64,000 nucleotides of DNA from Aliarcobacter faecis (GTDB lineage: Bacteria > Campylobacterota > Campylobacteria > Campylobacterales > Arcobacteraceae), in NCBI RefSeq assembly GCF_013201705.1, contig NZ_CP053837.1:1798001-1862000 (forward strand). The letters run 5' to 3'. Positions 19,155 through 28,455 of the stretch are shown here, in pieces (the first letter of the stretch is position 1; the number at the start of each line of letters is the position of its first letter). The position numbers and the translations under genes are program-made. The notes below the pieces were generated by a model. It ran no database searches. It was not told the DNA's origin and was given only the letters and a program-made list of their open reading frames with translations.

Positions 19155-20861
19155 TTACCCCTTTATTAAATTAAAAATTTTTTCTACAATATCTTCAACT
19201 TTTACTTCAACTTTTTCCAAAGTTTTTCTATCTACTATTTCAACGAAGCCTTCAGCTAATTTTTTTCCTATAATTATTGCATAAGGGAAACCTAAAAGCT
19301 CAAAATCACCCATTTTAAAACCAAATCTAGCATTTATTCTATCATCTAAAATAGTTTCAATATTTAAATTTTTTAATTCTTTATAAATATCTTCTCCTAT
19401 TTTTGCCTCTTCTTCATTTTTTGAGTTTGAAACAATAATATCAACCATAAAAGGTGCTGTCTCTTTTGTCCAAATACAACCTTTATCATCATGATTTTGT
19501 TCAATAATAGCTGCTACAAGTCTTGAAACTCCAACTCCATAGCATCCCATAATAAATGGTTTTGCTTTTCCATTTTCATCTAAAAATGTTGCATTCATAG
19601 CTTTAGAATATTTATCTCCTAGTTGGAAAATATGTCCAGCTTCAATTCCTTTTGTATATGACAAAGTTCCACCACAACAATAGCAAATATCACCCTCTTT
19701 TACAGCAATTAAATCTTTAAAAGTTAAATTTGCTATTTTAGTTAAATCTACATTAATAAGATGATAATTCTCTTCATTCGCTCCACAAACTAAAGAGTTT
19801 GAAGCTTCTAATTCACTATCAATTACTACTAAAATATCTTTTACCAGATTTTTAATACCACAATATCCTGCAACTAATCCTACCTCTTTTATCTCATCTT
19901 CATTTGCTTCAATAAGCTCTAAAGCATCAATAGAGTTTAAGGCTTTTGTCTCTTCTAACTCATCACTTCCTCTTACAAAAAAAACAACTATTTTTGAGCC
20001 ATCTTTAAAGATAGCTTTTTTTATAACTGCTTTAAGAGTTTGAGATGTTGGAACTTGTAAAAAATCTGCAACTTCATCAATAGTTTTACAATTTGGTGTT
20101 TCTACTTTTTTCTCTTCACCCCTAGAAAAATCATAATTAACTTTTTTTCTTTTAGCTGCTTCTATATTTGCTGCATATTCACAAGAGTAACAAACTACAA
20201 TAGTATCTTCTCCACTAGAAGCAAGAACATGAAACTCTTTAGAGCCACTTCCACCAATAGCTCCACTATCAGCTTCAACTACTCTAAAACTAAGTCCTAA
20301 TTTTGTATATATTTTTTTATATGTAGCTTCCATAAGATTAAATTCTCTAACTAAATCCTCTTCATTTGAGTGAAAAGAGTATCCATCTTTCATTAAAAAC
20401 TCTCTTCCTCTCATTAACCCAAATCTAGGTCGTGCTTCATCTCTAAACTTTGTATTTATTTGATATAAATGTAATGGTAAATCTTTATATGAAGTAACTC
20501 TATTTTTTACCATATTTACAACAGCTTCTTCATTTGTAGGACTTAAGACAAAGTTTCCACCTTTTCTATCTTTAAATCTTAACATTTCACTACCCATTGT
20601 TAAGTCTCTTCCTGACTCTTCCCAAAGACTAAGTGGTGTTACAAATCCAAATTGTACCTCTAAAGCTCCTGCTTCATCCATCTCTTTTTTTACAATTGCT
20701 TTTATCTTATCTAATACAATTTTTCCTAAAGGCATAAAATCATAAATCCCTGCACCTGTTTGTGCTACAAATCCACCTCTAACTAAATATTGATGAGATG
20801 GTAAAGTTGCATCTGATGGCATCTCTTTTGTTGTTGGAATAAAAAGTTTGCTAAATTTCAT
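19155..20861 (-). CDS. proS: Prolyl-tRNA synthetase
   Basis: A 568-residue class II synthetase of the bacterial type: motif 2 FRDEARPRFGLMRGREFLMKD is split here as FRDEARPRFGLM plus GREFLMKDGYSF, the YbaK-like editing insertion lies in the middle, and motif 3 (GCYGVGVSRLVAA) precedes the anticodon-binding domain. It charges tRNA-Pro. proS, hemA and the prenyl synthase are also adjacent in Campylobacter. Confidence 0.97.
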   Translation of the reverse strand: MKFSKLFIPTTKEMPSDATLPSHQYLVRGGFVAQTGAGIYDFMPLGKIVLDKIKAIVKKEMDEAGALEVQFGFVTPLSLWEESGRDLTMGSEMLRFKDRKGGNFVLSPTNEEAVVNMVKNRVTSYKDLPLHLYQINTKFRDEARPRFGLMRGREFLMKDGYSFHSNEEDLVREFNLMEATYKKIYTKLGLSFRVVEADSGAIGGSGSKEFHVLASSGEDTIVVCYSCEYAANIEAAKRKKVNYDFSRGEEKKVETPNCKTIDEVADFLQVPTSQTLKAVIKKAIFKDGSKIVVFFVRGSDELEETKALNSIDALELIEANEDEIKEVGLVAGYCGIKNLVKDILVVIDSELEASNSLVCGANEENYHLINVDLTKIANLTFKDLIAVKEGDICYCCGGTLSYTKGIEAGHIFQLGDKYSKAMNATFLDENGKAKPFIMGCYGVGVSRLVAAIIEQNHDDKGCIWTKETAPFMVDIIVSNSKNEEEAKIGEDIYKELKNLNIETILDDRINARFGFKMGDFELLGFPYAIIIGKKLAEGFVEIVDRKTLEKVEVKVEDIVEKIFNLIKG

Positions 20862-20890
20862 ATAAATTTTCCTATATTTTTAAATATTTA

Positions 20891-22213
20891 TTAATTATTT
20901 GATTTTGAAATATGTTCACATTTTAAAGATTCAACATTATTTGCTGTTTGTGTAAACATATTTTGCACAGTTGTTGTAACTAAATCACACTCCATATTTT
21001 TTGAAATACTTTTTAACTGTTTTGATGGAAGATGAAGATACTCTGTAATAATTGTCTGACAAAGTTTTTTAATATTATCCTCATACTCCTTTGGAACATA
21101 ACCTTTTTTTATAGCATTTTGAAGCTTTTTATCTATAATTTGTTCACCTTTTAGATACAAATTTTTAATAACAGGCTCAATATCTAAATTTTTCAACCAG
21201 TCATAAAACTCCAAAGTAGAACGACCTACAATAGTATAAGCCTCTTTTGCTTGAGCTGACCTTTGTGTCATATTTGCATTTACAATCTCTTGTAAATCAT
21301 CAACTGCATATATTTCTAAATCAAACATAGAGATATTTTCATCTATATCTCTTGGAACTGCAATATCAAACCAATATCTACTTATACTTGAAACTGGTGC
21401 ATTTTCTTGTGTGATTATTGGATATGGAGCTGATGTTGCTGTTATCATTACTGGAATACTCTCTAGTAAATCTTCCAAATTTGAATATGGCTCAACTTCA
21501 ACTCTTACTTCTTGTGATTTAGTACTCTCTGAAAGAAAACTATCTGCTAAAATTTGAGCCTTTTTAATATCTCTGCTTGTAAGTGTTACACTAAATCCAG
21601 CAGCAATTAAATGTTTAATTGCTAACTCACTCATAGCTCCAGCTCCTATAACTAAAGCTTTTACACCATTTGTATCACCTATTAACTCTTTTGCTTTTGC
21701 AACTGCTGTTGAAGCAACAGAGACTGAACCAGTTCCTAAACTTGTAGCTGTTCTTACTTGTGCTGCACACTTAAAAGCATAGTGCATAACTCTTGACATA
21801 TGTTCTGCACAGAAATTTTTACTTTGCGAAAATCTAAAAGCATCTTTTAATTGTCCAACAATTTGTGTCTCTCCAATTACAAGTGAATCAAGAGCTGAAG
21901 CAACAGCAAAAAGATGGTGAACAGCGGCATCTCCATCATAAATATCTGCTCTATCATATAAAAAATCAAAATCTAGCCCTGAATAGTATGCTAATTTTTC
22001 AATAATATTTTTACTACTTTGTTTTATATTTGAACTTTTTCCTATAATCTCAACTCTATTACAAGTTGATAATAAAACTAGCTCTTTTGTAAAACTAAAA
22101 TCTAAAAGTTGTCTTATAAATCTCTCTTTATCTTCATCTGCACTAAAAGCTAATTTTTCTCTTTGTTTTATATCAATATTTTTATGTGAAAAACTAATTA
22201 CTAAATAACCCAT
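20891..22213 (-). CDS. hemA: Glutamyl-tRNA reductase
   Basis: A 440-residue enzyme making glutamate-1-semialdehyde for haem synthesis from glutamyl-tRNA with NADPH. The catalytic Cys lies in LLSTCNRVEI near residue 51, followed by SLVIGETQIVGQLKDAF and the Rossmann motif VIGAGAMSELA. The C-terminal helical dimerisation domain is present. It follows the prenyl synthase by one base. Confidence 0.97.
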   Translation of the reverse strand: MGYLVISFSHKNIDIKQREKLAFSADEDKERFIRQLLDFSFTKELVLLSTCNRVEIIGKSSNIKQSSKNIIEKLAYYSGLDFDFLYDRADIYDGDAAVHHLFAVASALDSLVIGETQIVGQLKDAFRFSQSKNFCAEHMSRVMHYAFKCAAQVRTATSLGTGSVSVASTAVAKAKELIGDTNGVKALVIGAGAMSELAIKHLIAAGFSVTLTSRDIKKAQILADSFLSESTKSQEVRVEVEPYSNLEDLLESIPVMITATSAPYPIITQENAPVSSISRYWFDIAVPRDIDENISMFDLEIYAVDDLQEIVNANMTQRSAQAKEAYTIVGRSTLEFYDWLKNLDIEPVIKNLYLKGEQIIDKKLQNAIKKGYVPKEYEDNIKKLCQTIITEYLHLPSKQLKSISKNMECDLVTTTVQNMFTQTANNVESLKCEHISKSNN

Positions 22214-22214
22214 A

Positions 22215-23114
22215 TTAAAAATCTCTTTCTATCATAGCCTTCATGATATTAACTAATTCAATACTATTTTTTTCATCTTTTATAGAGTCAATTGCTAAAA
22301 GTCCTATATTTTTTGCCTCTTTTATTGCATCATCTAAGGCATTTGTATTTTGCATTTGTACCTTTATCCAAGTTAACTCTTTTTCATCTAACTCTTTTTT
22401 ATATAAAGATTTTAAATACTCTTTATCTTCAACCCTATCATAAAGATATAAATATGGAATAGTTACTTTTCCTTCAACAAAATCCAACATAGCAGGTTTT
22501 CCCAAAGTTTTTTCATCTTGTGTAATATCCAAAATATCATCAATCATTTGAAAAGCAAGTCCTAAATTCTTTCCATAACTTGCATATTTTTCCTCATCAA
22601 GATTTGCTAAAATAGCAGCACTTCTAGCACTAGCTTCTATTAATGATGCTGTTTTATTATAAATCATAATCAAGTAATTCTCATAAGAGCTATTAAAAGC
22701 ATCTGTTAAATCAACATCCATCATCTCACCAATACTAAGTTTTGTAACAGAGTTTGAGATATGATAAGCTATATTTTTATCCATTTGCGATAATTCTGTA
22801 AAAGCTCTTGAATATAAAATATCTCCAAACATAATAGAAGTTTTATCACTATAAAGTGCATTTATAGATGGTTTTCCTCTTCTTGTAACTGCTTCGTCTA
22901 TTACATCATCATGTAAAAGTGATGCGGCATGAATCATCTCAACTATTGCACAAAGTTTTATAGACTCTTCATTTACTCCAGCAATTTTAACTATTAGCTT
23001 ACTTCTTAGCATCTTTCCAGTTGCAAGTTGGTCTAATAACTCTAAAGCCTTTGGATAAGCACAAACTTCTATAAACTTTTTTATCTGTTCTTTTACTTTT
23101 TCTAAAACTTCCAC
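22215..23114 (-). CDS. Polyprenyl diphosphate synthase
   Basis: A 299-residue trans-prenyltransferase. The first aspartate-rich motif DDVID lies at residues 69-73, the second DDILD at 192-196. The small residues before the first motif (AASLLHDD) and the following TRRGKPS fit a long-chain synthase of the IspB type that makes the quinone side chain, rather than a farnesyl synthase; chain length is an inference. It ends directly beside hemA. Confidence 0.9.
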   Translation of the reverse strand: MEVLEKVKEQIKKFIEVCAYPKALELLDQLATGKMLRSKLIVKIAGVNEESIKLCAIVEMIHAASLLHDDVIDEAVTRRGKPSINALYSDKTSIMFGDILYSRAFTELSQMDKNIAYHISNSVTKLSIGEMMDVDLTDAFNSSYENYLIMIYNKTASLIEASARSAAILANLDEEKYASYGKNLGLAFQMIDDILDITQDEKTLGKPAMLDFVEGKVTIPYLYLYDRVEDKEYLKSLYKKELDEKELTWIKVQMQNTNALDDAIKEAKNIGLLAIDSIKDEKNSIELVNIMKAMIERDF

Positions 23115-23417
23115 TTAACTATCCAACCTACTAATAATCTCTCCAGAAACTTCCATATAAAGACCTTTTTTCATAGAGTTTACATCATCTTGATTTTTTT
23201 CTTTAAACTCTTGTAAATATGAGTTTATATCAAAATCTTCATCTTTTCCTTGACTTACAATAAGTTCCAAAATAGCTAATTTTTCAAAAACTTTATCCAG
23301 TTCATCTTCAACTAGATCTCTATGTGTTTGCTCCATAATATCAAAAAACTTTGATTTTGGACTTCCAAAAAAGATATCATCTTCATCTTCAGTAAACCAA
23401 TCTTTAAATTTTGACAT
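23115..23417 (-). CDS. DUF2018 family protein
   Basis: A 100-residue acidic helical protein beginning with FKDWFTEDEDDIFFGSP, the hallmark of DUF2018, a family known from Campylobacterota. Function unknown. It overlaps the hisD stop by one base and abuts the prenyl synthase start, so it is part of the same transcript. Confidence 0.8.
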   Translation of the reverse strand: MSKFKDWFTEDEDDIFFGSPKSKFFDIMEQTHRDLVEDELDKVFEKLAILELIVSQGKDEDFDINSYLQEFKEKNQDDVNSMKKGLYMEVSGEIISRLDS

Positions 23418-24712
23418 TATTTATCTTCCAATCGTACTCTTACACTTTTTGCATGAGCTTCAAGCCCTTCAGTATCAGCTAATAATGCACAAGCTTCTCC
23501 TAACTCATCGATAGCTTTTTTTGAAAAACTAATAATTGAGCTTTTTTTCAAGAAATTTTCCACATTTAAAGGACTATAAAATTTAGCTGTACTTCCTGTT
23601 GGAAGTGTATGATTTGGACCAGCTATATAATCTCCTATTGGTTCAGGAGTATTTTCACCTAAAAATATTGCTCCAGCATGTTTTATATAAGGAAGTAATT
23701 CAAAAGGATTTTTTGTCATAACTTCAAGGTGTTCAGGTGCTATTTCATTCATAAGTTCTATTACTTCATCCATATTTGAAGCTACAATAATAGATCCTCT
23801 ATCATCTATTGATTTTTGTGCAATCTCTTTTCTACTTAGAGTTTTTAAGATATTTTGAACTTCAAGACTTACATTTTTTGCCAAAAATTCACTTGTAGTT
23901 ATCAAAATAGAACTTGCCATCTCATCATGCTCTGCTTGAGATAATAAATCAAAAGCTACATATTTTGCATTTGCACTCTCATCAGCTATTATTCCAATTT
24001 CAGATGGACCTGCTATCATATCAATATTTACTTCACCAAAAACCATCTTTTTAGCTGTTGCTACAAAAATATTTCCAGGTCCTGTTATAACATCTACTTT
24101 AGAAATTGTTTGTGTTCCATAAGCCATAGCTGCAATAGCACTTGCCCCTCCAACTTTATAAACTTTTGCAACCTTACACAAATAACAGGCAGCTAAAAGT
24201 AGCTCATTTACCTCATTATTTGGAGTTGGTGTACAAACTACTATCTCTTTTACTTTTGCTACAAGAGCTGGAATTGCATTCATCAAAAGACTACTTGGGT
24301 AAGCAGCTTTCCCACCAGGAATATAAAGCCCTGCTCTATCAACAGGAGTTACTTTTTGTCCTAAAATAGTTCCATTATCTTCAAAATCAATCCAAGATTT
24401 TGGAAGCTGTTTTTCGTGATAATTTTTAATTCTATCAAAAGCTTTGTGAAGAGAAGCTCTTAAATTTTCATCTAAATTATCATAGGCTTTTTTCATTAAA
24501 TCTTGTGAAATTAGTAAATCATCATCAGATTTTACTATCCATTTATCAAATTTTTCAATATGTCTTTTTAAAGCTTCATTTCCATCTTCTACAATCTCAT
24601 CAATAATATTTTCAACTATTTTTGAAACACCTTTTATATCACTTTTTGCTCTTTGTAAAATATTTTCAAACTCTACTTTAAAGTTTTTATCTTTTGTATT
24701 AATTATTCTCAT
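23417..24712 (-). CDS. hisD: Histidinol dehydrogenase
   Basis: A 431-residue zinc enzyme catalysing the last two oxidations of histidine synthesis with NAD. Recognisable segments are VDRAGLYIPGGKAAYPS, ITGPGNIFVATAK, IDMIAGPSEI, SQAEHDE (zinc and substrate site) and the C-terminal NHTLPTGSTAKF. It overlaps aroK by 14 bases. It stands alone, away from other his genes. Confidence 0.96.
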   Translation of the reverse strand: MRIINTKDKNFKVEFENILQRAKSDIKGVSKIVENIIDEIVEDGNEALKRHIEKFDKWIVKSDDDLLISQDLMKKAYDNLDENLRASLHKAFDRIKNYHEKQLPKSWIDFEDNGTILGQKVTPVDRAGLYIPGGKAAYPSSLLMNAIPALVAKVKEIVVCTPTPNNEVNELLLAACYLCKVAKVYKVGGASAIAAMAYGTQTISKVDVITGPGNIFVATAKKMVFGEVNIDMIAGPSEIGIIADESANAKYVAFDLLSQAEHDEMASSILITTSEFLAKNVSLEVQNILKTLSRKEIAQKSIDDRGSIIVASNMDEVIELMNEIAPEHLEVMTKNPFELLPYIKHAGAIFLGENTPEPIGDYIAGPNHTLPTGSTAKFYSPLNVENFLKKSSIISFSKKAIDELGEACALLADTEGLEAHAKSVRVRLEDK

Positions 24713-25220
24713 TTACTTTTCCTAATATCTCTTTAACAACAAGATTTATATCTTTATTTTCAACATTAACTACAATATCTGCAACTTTTTCATACTCCAC
24801 TTTTCTGTTATTATATAACTTTAAAGCCTCTTTTTTGTTTTGTAAAAGTGGTCTTTTTTTAAGCTTATTTTTTGCATTTGGAGCTTTTTTTATTCTTTTT
24901 AATATACCCTCAAAAGATGATTCAAGATAGATTATTGTTCCAATATTTGCAAGATTTTCTTGTTTAAAAAATCCTCCACCTGTTGAAATAATCGTATTTT
25001 GTACATTTTCTTCAAGCCATAAAGCAGTCTTTTTTTCCAAACTTCTAAAATATGGTTCACCCTCAATAGTAAAAATCTTTTTAATTTTTCTATTTTCCAT
25101 ACTTTCTATTAAATCATCTGTATCTATTGCATACATTGATGAATTTTTAACCAAAGCTCTTGCAACTGTGCCTTTTCCAACACCCATAAAACCAATTAGT
25201 ATAATATTATTTTTCTTCAT
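24699..25220 (-). CDS. aroK: Shikimate kinase
   Basis: A 173-residue P-loop kinase phosphorylating shikimate in aromatic amino acid synthesis. Walker A GFMGVGKGT lies at residues 10-18, with the DTDDLIE substrate motif near 33 and ISTGGGFF near 79. Normal length. It sits between the PLP enzyme and hisD in the long leftward operon. Confidence 0.94.
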   Translation of the reverse strand: MKKNNIILIGFMGVGKGTVARALVKNSSMYAIDTDDLIESMENRKIKKIFTIEGEPYFRSLEKKTALWLEENVQNTIISTGGGFFKQENLANIGTIIYLESSFEGILKRIKKAPNAKNKLKKRPLLQNKKEALKLYNNRKVEYEKVADIVVNVENKDINLVVKEILGKVNENN

Positions 25221-25235
25221 AGTTGTGGATTATAT

Positions 25236-26105
25236 CTAAATATTAGTAAATTTATATCTATATCTTTCAAGCATTGTTTCATTTCCCAAAACTCCTCCTT
25301 GATGAATATATAAAAAAGTATAATTATCTTTATTTTCAAAATTTTTTACATAGTTTTCAAAAACAATCCATCCTAAACTATCATAAAGCAGGTCAAATTC
25401 GATATTAGTCTTTTCTAAAAGTTCTAAATGTTTTAAATAAAACTCTTTATAGAGCTTTCCAAAATGATACTTCTTCTCTTTTTTTAAAATTGTTGGATGA
25501 TTTGTAGTTTCAAACATATCAAACTGTTTTTTTAAATACTCATCATCTCCTACACAAGAGCAAGTAAGAACTTCAAAAGGTAAATATTTTTGTAAATAAA
25601 GAGCTGTTGTTCCTGTACCACTTGGTAAAAAAACTTTTAATTTTGTATCTTCTAATTTTTGCTCTTTTACCCAACTTTTAATCTCATTTGCTAAAACTTG
25701 TAAACCATATTTTGCCTCTTTTAAAGCTCCTCCTTCAGGTATAAAAAGTTCATCTTCTAAAAAATTATTTTTTAACTCTTCTAATTTTAAAATCATCTTA
25801 TTTTTAAGAGCCTCTTTATAATTTCCACTTGGATTTTTTTCTAAATAACTTGGGAGATTTTTAGCATAATAAATAAAATCTAAACCTTTTATTTTAGCTA
25901 ATATACTTAGAGAGTACATTGCATTTGACTGAATACTTCCATGTGAAATAATCTTTTTAAAAAAGCTTAAATCTTTATCTAAGAAATAGTGAAATTTTCT
26001 AGCTTTATTTCCACTAAAATCATTACTTAATAAATCATCTCTTTTTACAAAATATTTTTGACCATTTAGCCTTATTTCATCTATTTTTGAGTTAAAAAAC
26101 TGCAT
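25236..26105 (-). CDS. PLP-dependent ACC deaminase / D-cysteine desulfhydrase family protein
   Basis: A 289-residue fold-type II PLP enzyme. The likely cofactor lysine is K34 in SGNKARKF, followed by HGSIQSNAM and a PSGTGTTALYL phosphate-binding loop. The family includes 1-aminocyclopropane-1-carboxylate deaminases and D-cysteine desulfhydrases; the substrate here is unknown, and shortness (typical members are about 330 residues) sets it apart. First gene of the long leftward operon. Confidence 0.8.
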   Translation of the reverse strand: MQFFNSKIDEIRLNGQKYFVKRDDLLSNDFSGNKARKFHYFLDKDLSFFKKIISHGSIQSNAMYSLSILAKIKGLDFIYYAKNLPSYLEKNPSGNYKEALKNKMILKLEELKNNFLEDELFIPEGGALKEAKYGLQVLANEIKSWVKEQKLEDTKLKVFLPSGTGTTALYLQKYLPFEVLTCSCVGDDEYLKKQFDMFETTNHPTILKKEKKYHFGKLYKEFYLKHLELLEKTNIEFDLLYDSLGWIVFENYVKNFENKDNYTFLYIHQGGVLGNETMLERYRYKFTNI

Positions 26106-26166
26106 AAATATCCATCTATAAATAATTTTTCAATATAATACTACAAAAAATTAAAAAGGCTATTAT

Positions 26167-26634
26167 ATGAATATTTTAGAGTTTATAGATAAAGGTGGAG
26201 CCATTGTATATATTTTGATATTTTTAAATATTATTGGATTTACTATTATTATTTGGAAATTTCTTACACTTTACAGAAAAAATATAGTAATTCTTCAAAT
26301 AAAAGATAAACTTGATAGAAGCAAACCTCTTGAAGCTCAAATTGAATATGAGACAAAAAAATTAGAATTTGGGATTACTATTATAAGAAATATTGCAATT
26401 ATTTCTCCATTATTAGGACTTTTAGGTACAGTTATTGGTATTTATATGATATTTGAAGAGATTACTGTAAAAGGTTTAGGTGACCCTGCAATGGTTACAG
26501 GAGGAATTGCGGTTGCTTTGATTACTACTGTTAGTGGAATTGTTGTAGCAATTCCCCATCAAATAGCCTATAATCACTTGATTTCAGCCATTGATACTAT
26601 CGAAGTAAAAGCGAAAAAAGAGTTAATTGGTTAA
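26167..26634 (+). CDS. exbB: MotA/TolQ/ExbB-type proton channel
   Basis: A 155-residue inner-membrane protein with three hydrophobic segments (about 13-33, 75-95, 110-130). The second and third contain the family's PLLGLLGTVIGI and GGIAVALITTVSGIVVAIP. With the next gene it forms an ExbB-ExbD proton-driven motor. No TonB gene is adjacent. exbD starts three bases after its stop. Confidence 0.9.
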   Translation: MNILEFIDKGGAIVYILIFLNIIGFTIIIWKFLTLYRKNIVILQIKDKLDRSKPLEAQIEYETKKLEFGITIIRNIAIISPLLGLLGTVIGIYMIFEEITVKGLGDPAMVTGGIAVALITTVSGIVVAIPHQIAYNHLISAIDTIEVKAKKELIG

Positions 26635-26637
26635 AAA

Positions 26638-27030
26638 ATGAAAAGAAGAAGAGACCCCTTAACTTTAGATTTGACGCCAGTTGTTGATGTTGTATTTATT
26701 CTACTTATATTTTTTATAATAACAAGTGTATTTAAAAAAGAGGAAGTAGCTCTTATGCTTGATTTACCAACATCAAATGCAAAAGAGATACAGATAAAAG
26801 AGGAGCAAGTTTTTATTGAATTAAGTGTTAATAAACTAGCTATAAAAGGAATAGAAGTATCTTTTGACTCTTTAGAAGATAACTTAAAAGCTATAAAAAA
26901 CAAAGAAAATTCTGTGATAGTAAAAATTGATAAAAAAGTTCCTTATGAAAGAGTTGTAAAAGTTTTAGACTTACTCCAAAAATATAGTTTGAATAATCTT
27001 GCTCTTGTAACAAATGAAGAGAAGAAATAA
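26638..27030 (+). CDS. exbD: ExbD/TolR-type biopolymer transport protein
   Basis: A 130-residue protein with a single membrane helix (15-35) holding the proton-binding D17 in LTPVVDVVFILLIFF, then a periplasmic domain. Partner of the upstream exbB product. The porin that follows at 27170 has its own promoter, so the three genes need not be one unit. Confidence 0.9.
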   Translation: MKRRRDPLTLDLTPVVDVVFILLIFFIITSVFKKEEVALMLDLPTSNAKEIQIKEEQVFIELSVNKLAIKGIEVSFDSLEDNLKAIKNKENSVIVKIDKKVPYERVVKVLDLLQKYSLNNLALVTNEEKK

Positions 27031-27063
27031 TATTTAATCATCAAATATACTAAATCTACAAAA

Positions 27064-27081
27064 AGCGATTAAACTGCGATT
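27064..27081 (+). promoter_or_regulatory. Tandem GCGA repeats upstream of the porin (site C)
   Basis: GCGATTA at 27065 and TGCGATT at 27075 place GCGA cores 11 bases apart. After the second TGCGA (ends 27079) come exactly 11 bases and then TATATT. The same arrangement and orientation precede dmpK (44800-44817) and dmpQ (38310-38327). Period and -10 distance fit a PhoB-like activator site for a winged-helix response regulator. The proposed binder is the regulator at 46149 (inference). Confidence 0.6.
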
Positions 27082-27090
27082 TAATTAAAA

Positions 27091-27096
27091 TATATT
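27091..27096 (+). promoter_or_regulatory. Porin promoter -10
   Basis: TATATT, five of six matches to the consensus, lies 11 bases after the repeats and gives a leader of about 65 bases before the porin ATG, which has AAGGG as ribosome-binding site. Confidence 0.55.
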
Positions 27097-27169
27097 CTGT
27101 TTAAGATTTAGGAAAATAGTTTCAAGATTGATTTTCTTAAATAACAAATTTTAAATCAAGGGTTATAAA

Positions 27170-28348
27170 ATGAAAAAAAATCTTAGCATAATTGCTTCAT
27201 TTGTATTATCAGCTCCCCTACTTGCAGATAATTTAGAAGATGCTTTTAAAAATTCAAAAGTAAGTGGAGAGGTAAAAACTGCTTATGTAAACTCAAATTT
27301 CTTGGGGAATGCAAAATCTGATGATATTTTTGCTATTGGTGGTAGGCTAGGAATTATAACAGATAGTTTTTATGGTTTTAAAGCTGGTGCAACATTTCAA
27401 GCTTCTCATATTTTCACTGATGATATTAAAAATATAAACAATGATAGAGTTACTAATTTTTATGATTCTGGGGCTATATTATCCGAGGCTTATTTAGAGT
27501 ATACTTTATATAACTCTTCAATAAAAGCGGGAAGACAATTTATCCAAACACCTCTTCTAAGTTCAGCATTAGAAGGAAAATCTTCTGAAACAATAGTAAA
27601 AGACTCTTTTGAGGCTTATTTATTGACAAATAGAGATATTCCAAATACAACAATTATTGCTGGTTATGTAAATAAGTATCAAGGAGCTGATAGTTCTAAA
27701 GATATAGCAAATTTTGAGAAAATAGAAGATGGAGCATATACAGCTTATTTAAAAAATGAATCTATTGAGAATTTAACCCTACAAGCTCAATATTTTAATC
27801 TAAATGGTATAACTTCAAATGATGATAAAAATGCTACATATTTTCAAACTGATTATAAAGTAGGCAACCATACACTATCTGCTCAATATTTAAACTCTTA
27901 TAATAAAACTCAAAAGGATAAAAAAGGGCAACTATTTGGTGCTAAAGCAACAGGTCCTTTAGGTATTTGGAAATTGGGTTATTTAGTTGCTTACAATGGA
28001 AGTACAAATGGAGAAGTTTATCTAGGAGAGGGGCTAGGAGTATCTGATACTCCATTTACAGCTATGCCAGTTCATGGTGGTGGAGTTCCTACAAGAGAGG
28101 ATACAAATACTGTTGTAGGAGCTATTGTTGTACCTATTTTAGATGCAACTCTTATTCCTTATGCTGGAAAATCTTTCTCAAATAAGAATGCTTTAGGTGA
28201 TGTTACTGCTGTAGGAACAATGTTTATTTATCCAGTTTATAAAGATATTTTATTTAAAGCTGAAGTTGAACATGTAGAGATTGAGAAAAAAATCTTACCA
28301 AAAGACAATACTGATACATATAGAGTTTTTCTATCTTACAAATTCTAA
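27170..28348 (+). CDS. OprD-family outer-membrane porin
   Basis: A 392-residue exported beta-barrel. The signal peptide ends at about residue 19 (PLLADN), followed by the OprD-family opening with VSGEVKTAYVNSNF and a GGRLGI strand, repeated amphipathic strands, YTLYNSSIKAGRQFIQTPLLSS in two adjoining strands, and a C-terminal Phe (YKF) as required for barrel insertion. OprD relatives take up organic acids and aromatic compounds. The upstream repeats shared with the phenol operons suggest it admits phenol or related compounds here (inference). Confidence 0.85.
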   Translation: MKKNLSIIASFVLSAPLLADNLEDAFKNSKVSGEVKTAYVNSNFLGNAKSDDIFAIGGRLGIITDSFYGFKAGATFQASHIFTDDIKNINNDRVTNFYDSGAILSEAYLEYTLYNSSIKAGRQFIQTPLLSSALEGKSSETIVKDSFEAYLLTNRDIPNTTIIAGYVNKYQGADSSKDIANFEKIEDGAYTAYLKNESIENLTLQAQYFNLNGITSNDDKNATYFQTDYKVGNHTLSAQYLNSYNKTQKDKKGQLFGAKATGPLGIWKLGYLVAYNGSTNGEVYLGEGLGVSDTPFTAMPVHGGGVPTREDTNTVVGAIVVPILDATLIPYAGKSFSNKNALGDVTAVGTMFIYPVYKDILFKAEVEHVEIEKKILPKDNTDTYRVFLSYKF

Positions 28349-28353
28349 TAATT

Positions 28354-28378
28354 ATCCTCTCTTTTTAAAAGAGGGGAT
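28354..28378. terminator. Hairpin between porin and permease operon
   Basis: CTCTTTT and AAAAGAG form the core of an inverted repeat just after the porin stop, extended by ATCC/GGAT with mismatches. It lies between two converging transcripts and probably ends both. Confidence 0.5.
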
Positions 28379-28379
28379 T

Positions 28380-28448
28380 TCAACTTTCTAAAATATAACT
28401 TCCAAACCAAAAAGCTACTCCTAAAAGAAGTAGAATATAATATTTCAT
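28380..28448 (-). CDS. Candidate 22-residue membrane peptide
   Basis: An ATG at 28448 with TTTAGGATTTT directly upstream (AGGA at a good distance) opens a 22-codon frame, MKYYILLLLGVAFWFGSY and four more residues, which is one hydrophobic helix. It starts eight bases after the permease stop and ends just before the hairpin, so it would be the last gene of the meta-cleavage operon. A chance frame cannot be excluded. Confidence 0.35.
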   Translation of the reverse strand: MKYYILLLLGVAFWFGSYILES

Positions 28449-28455
28449 AAAAATC

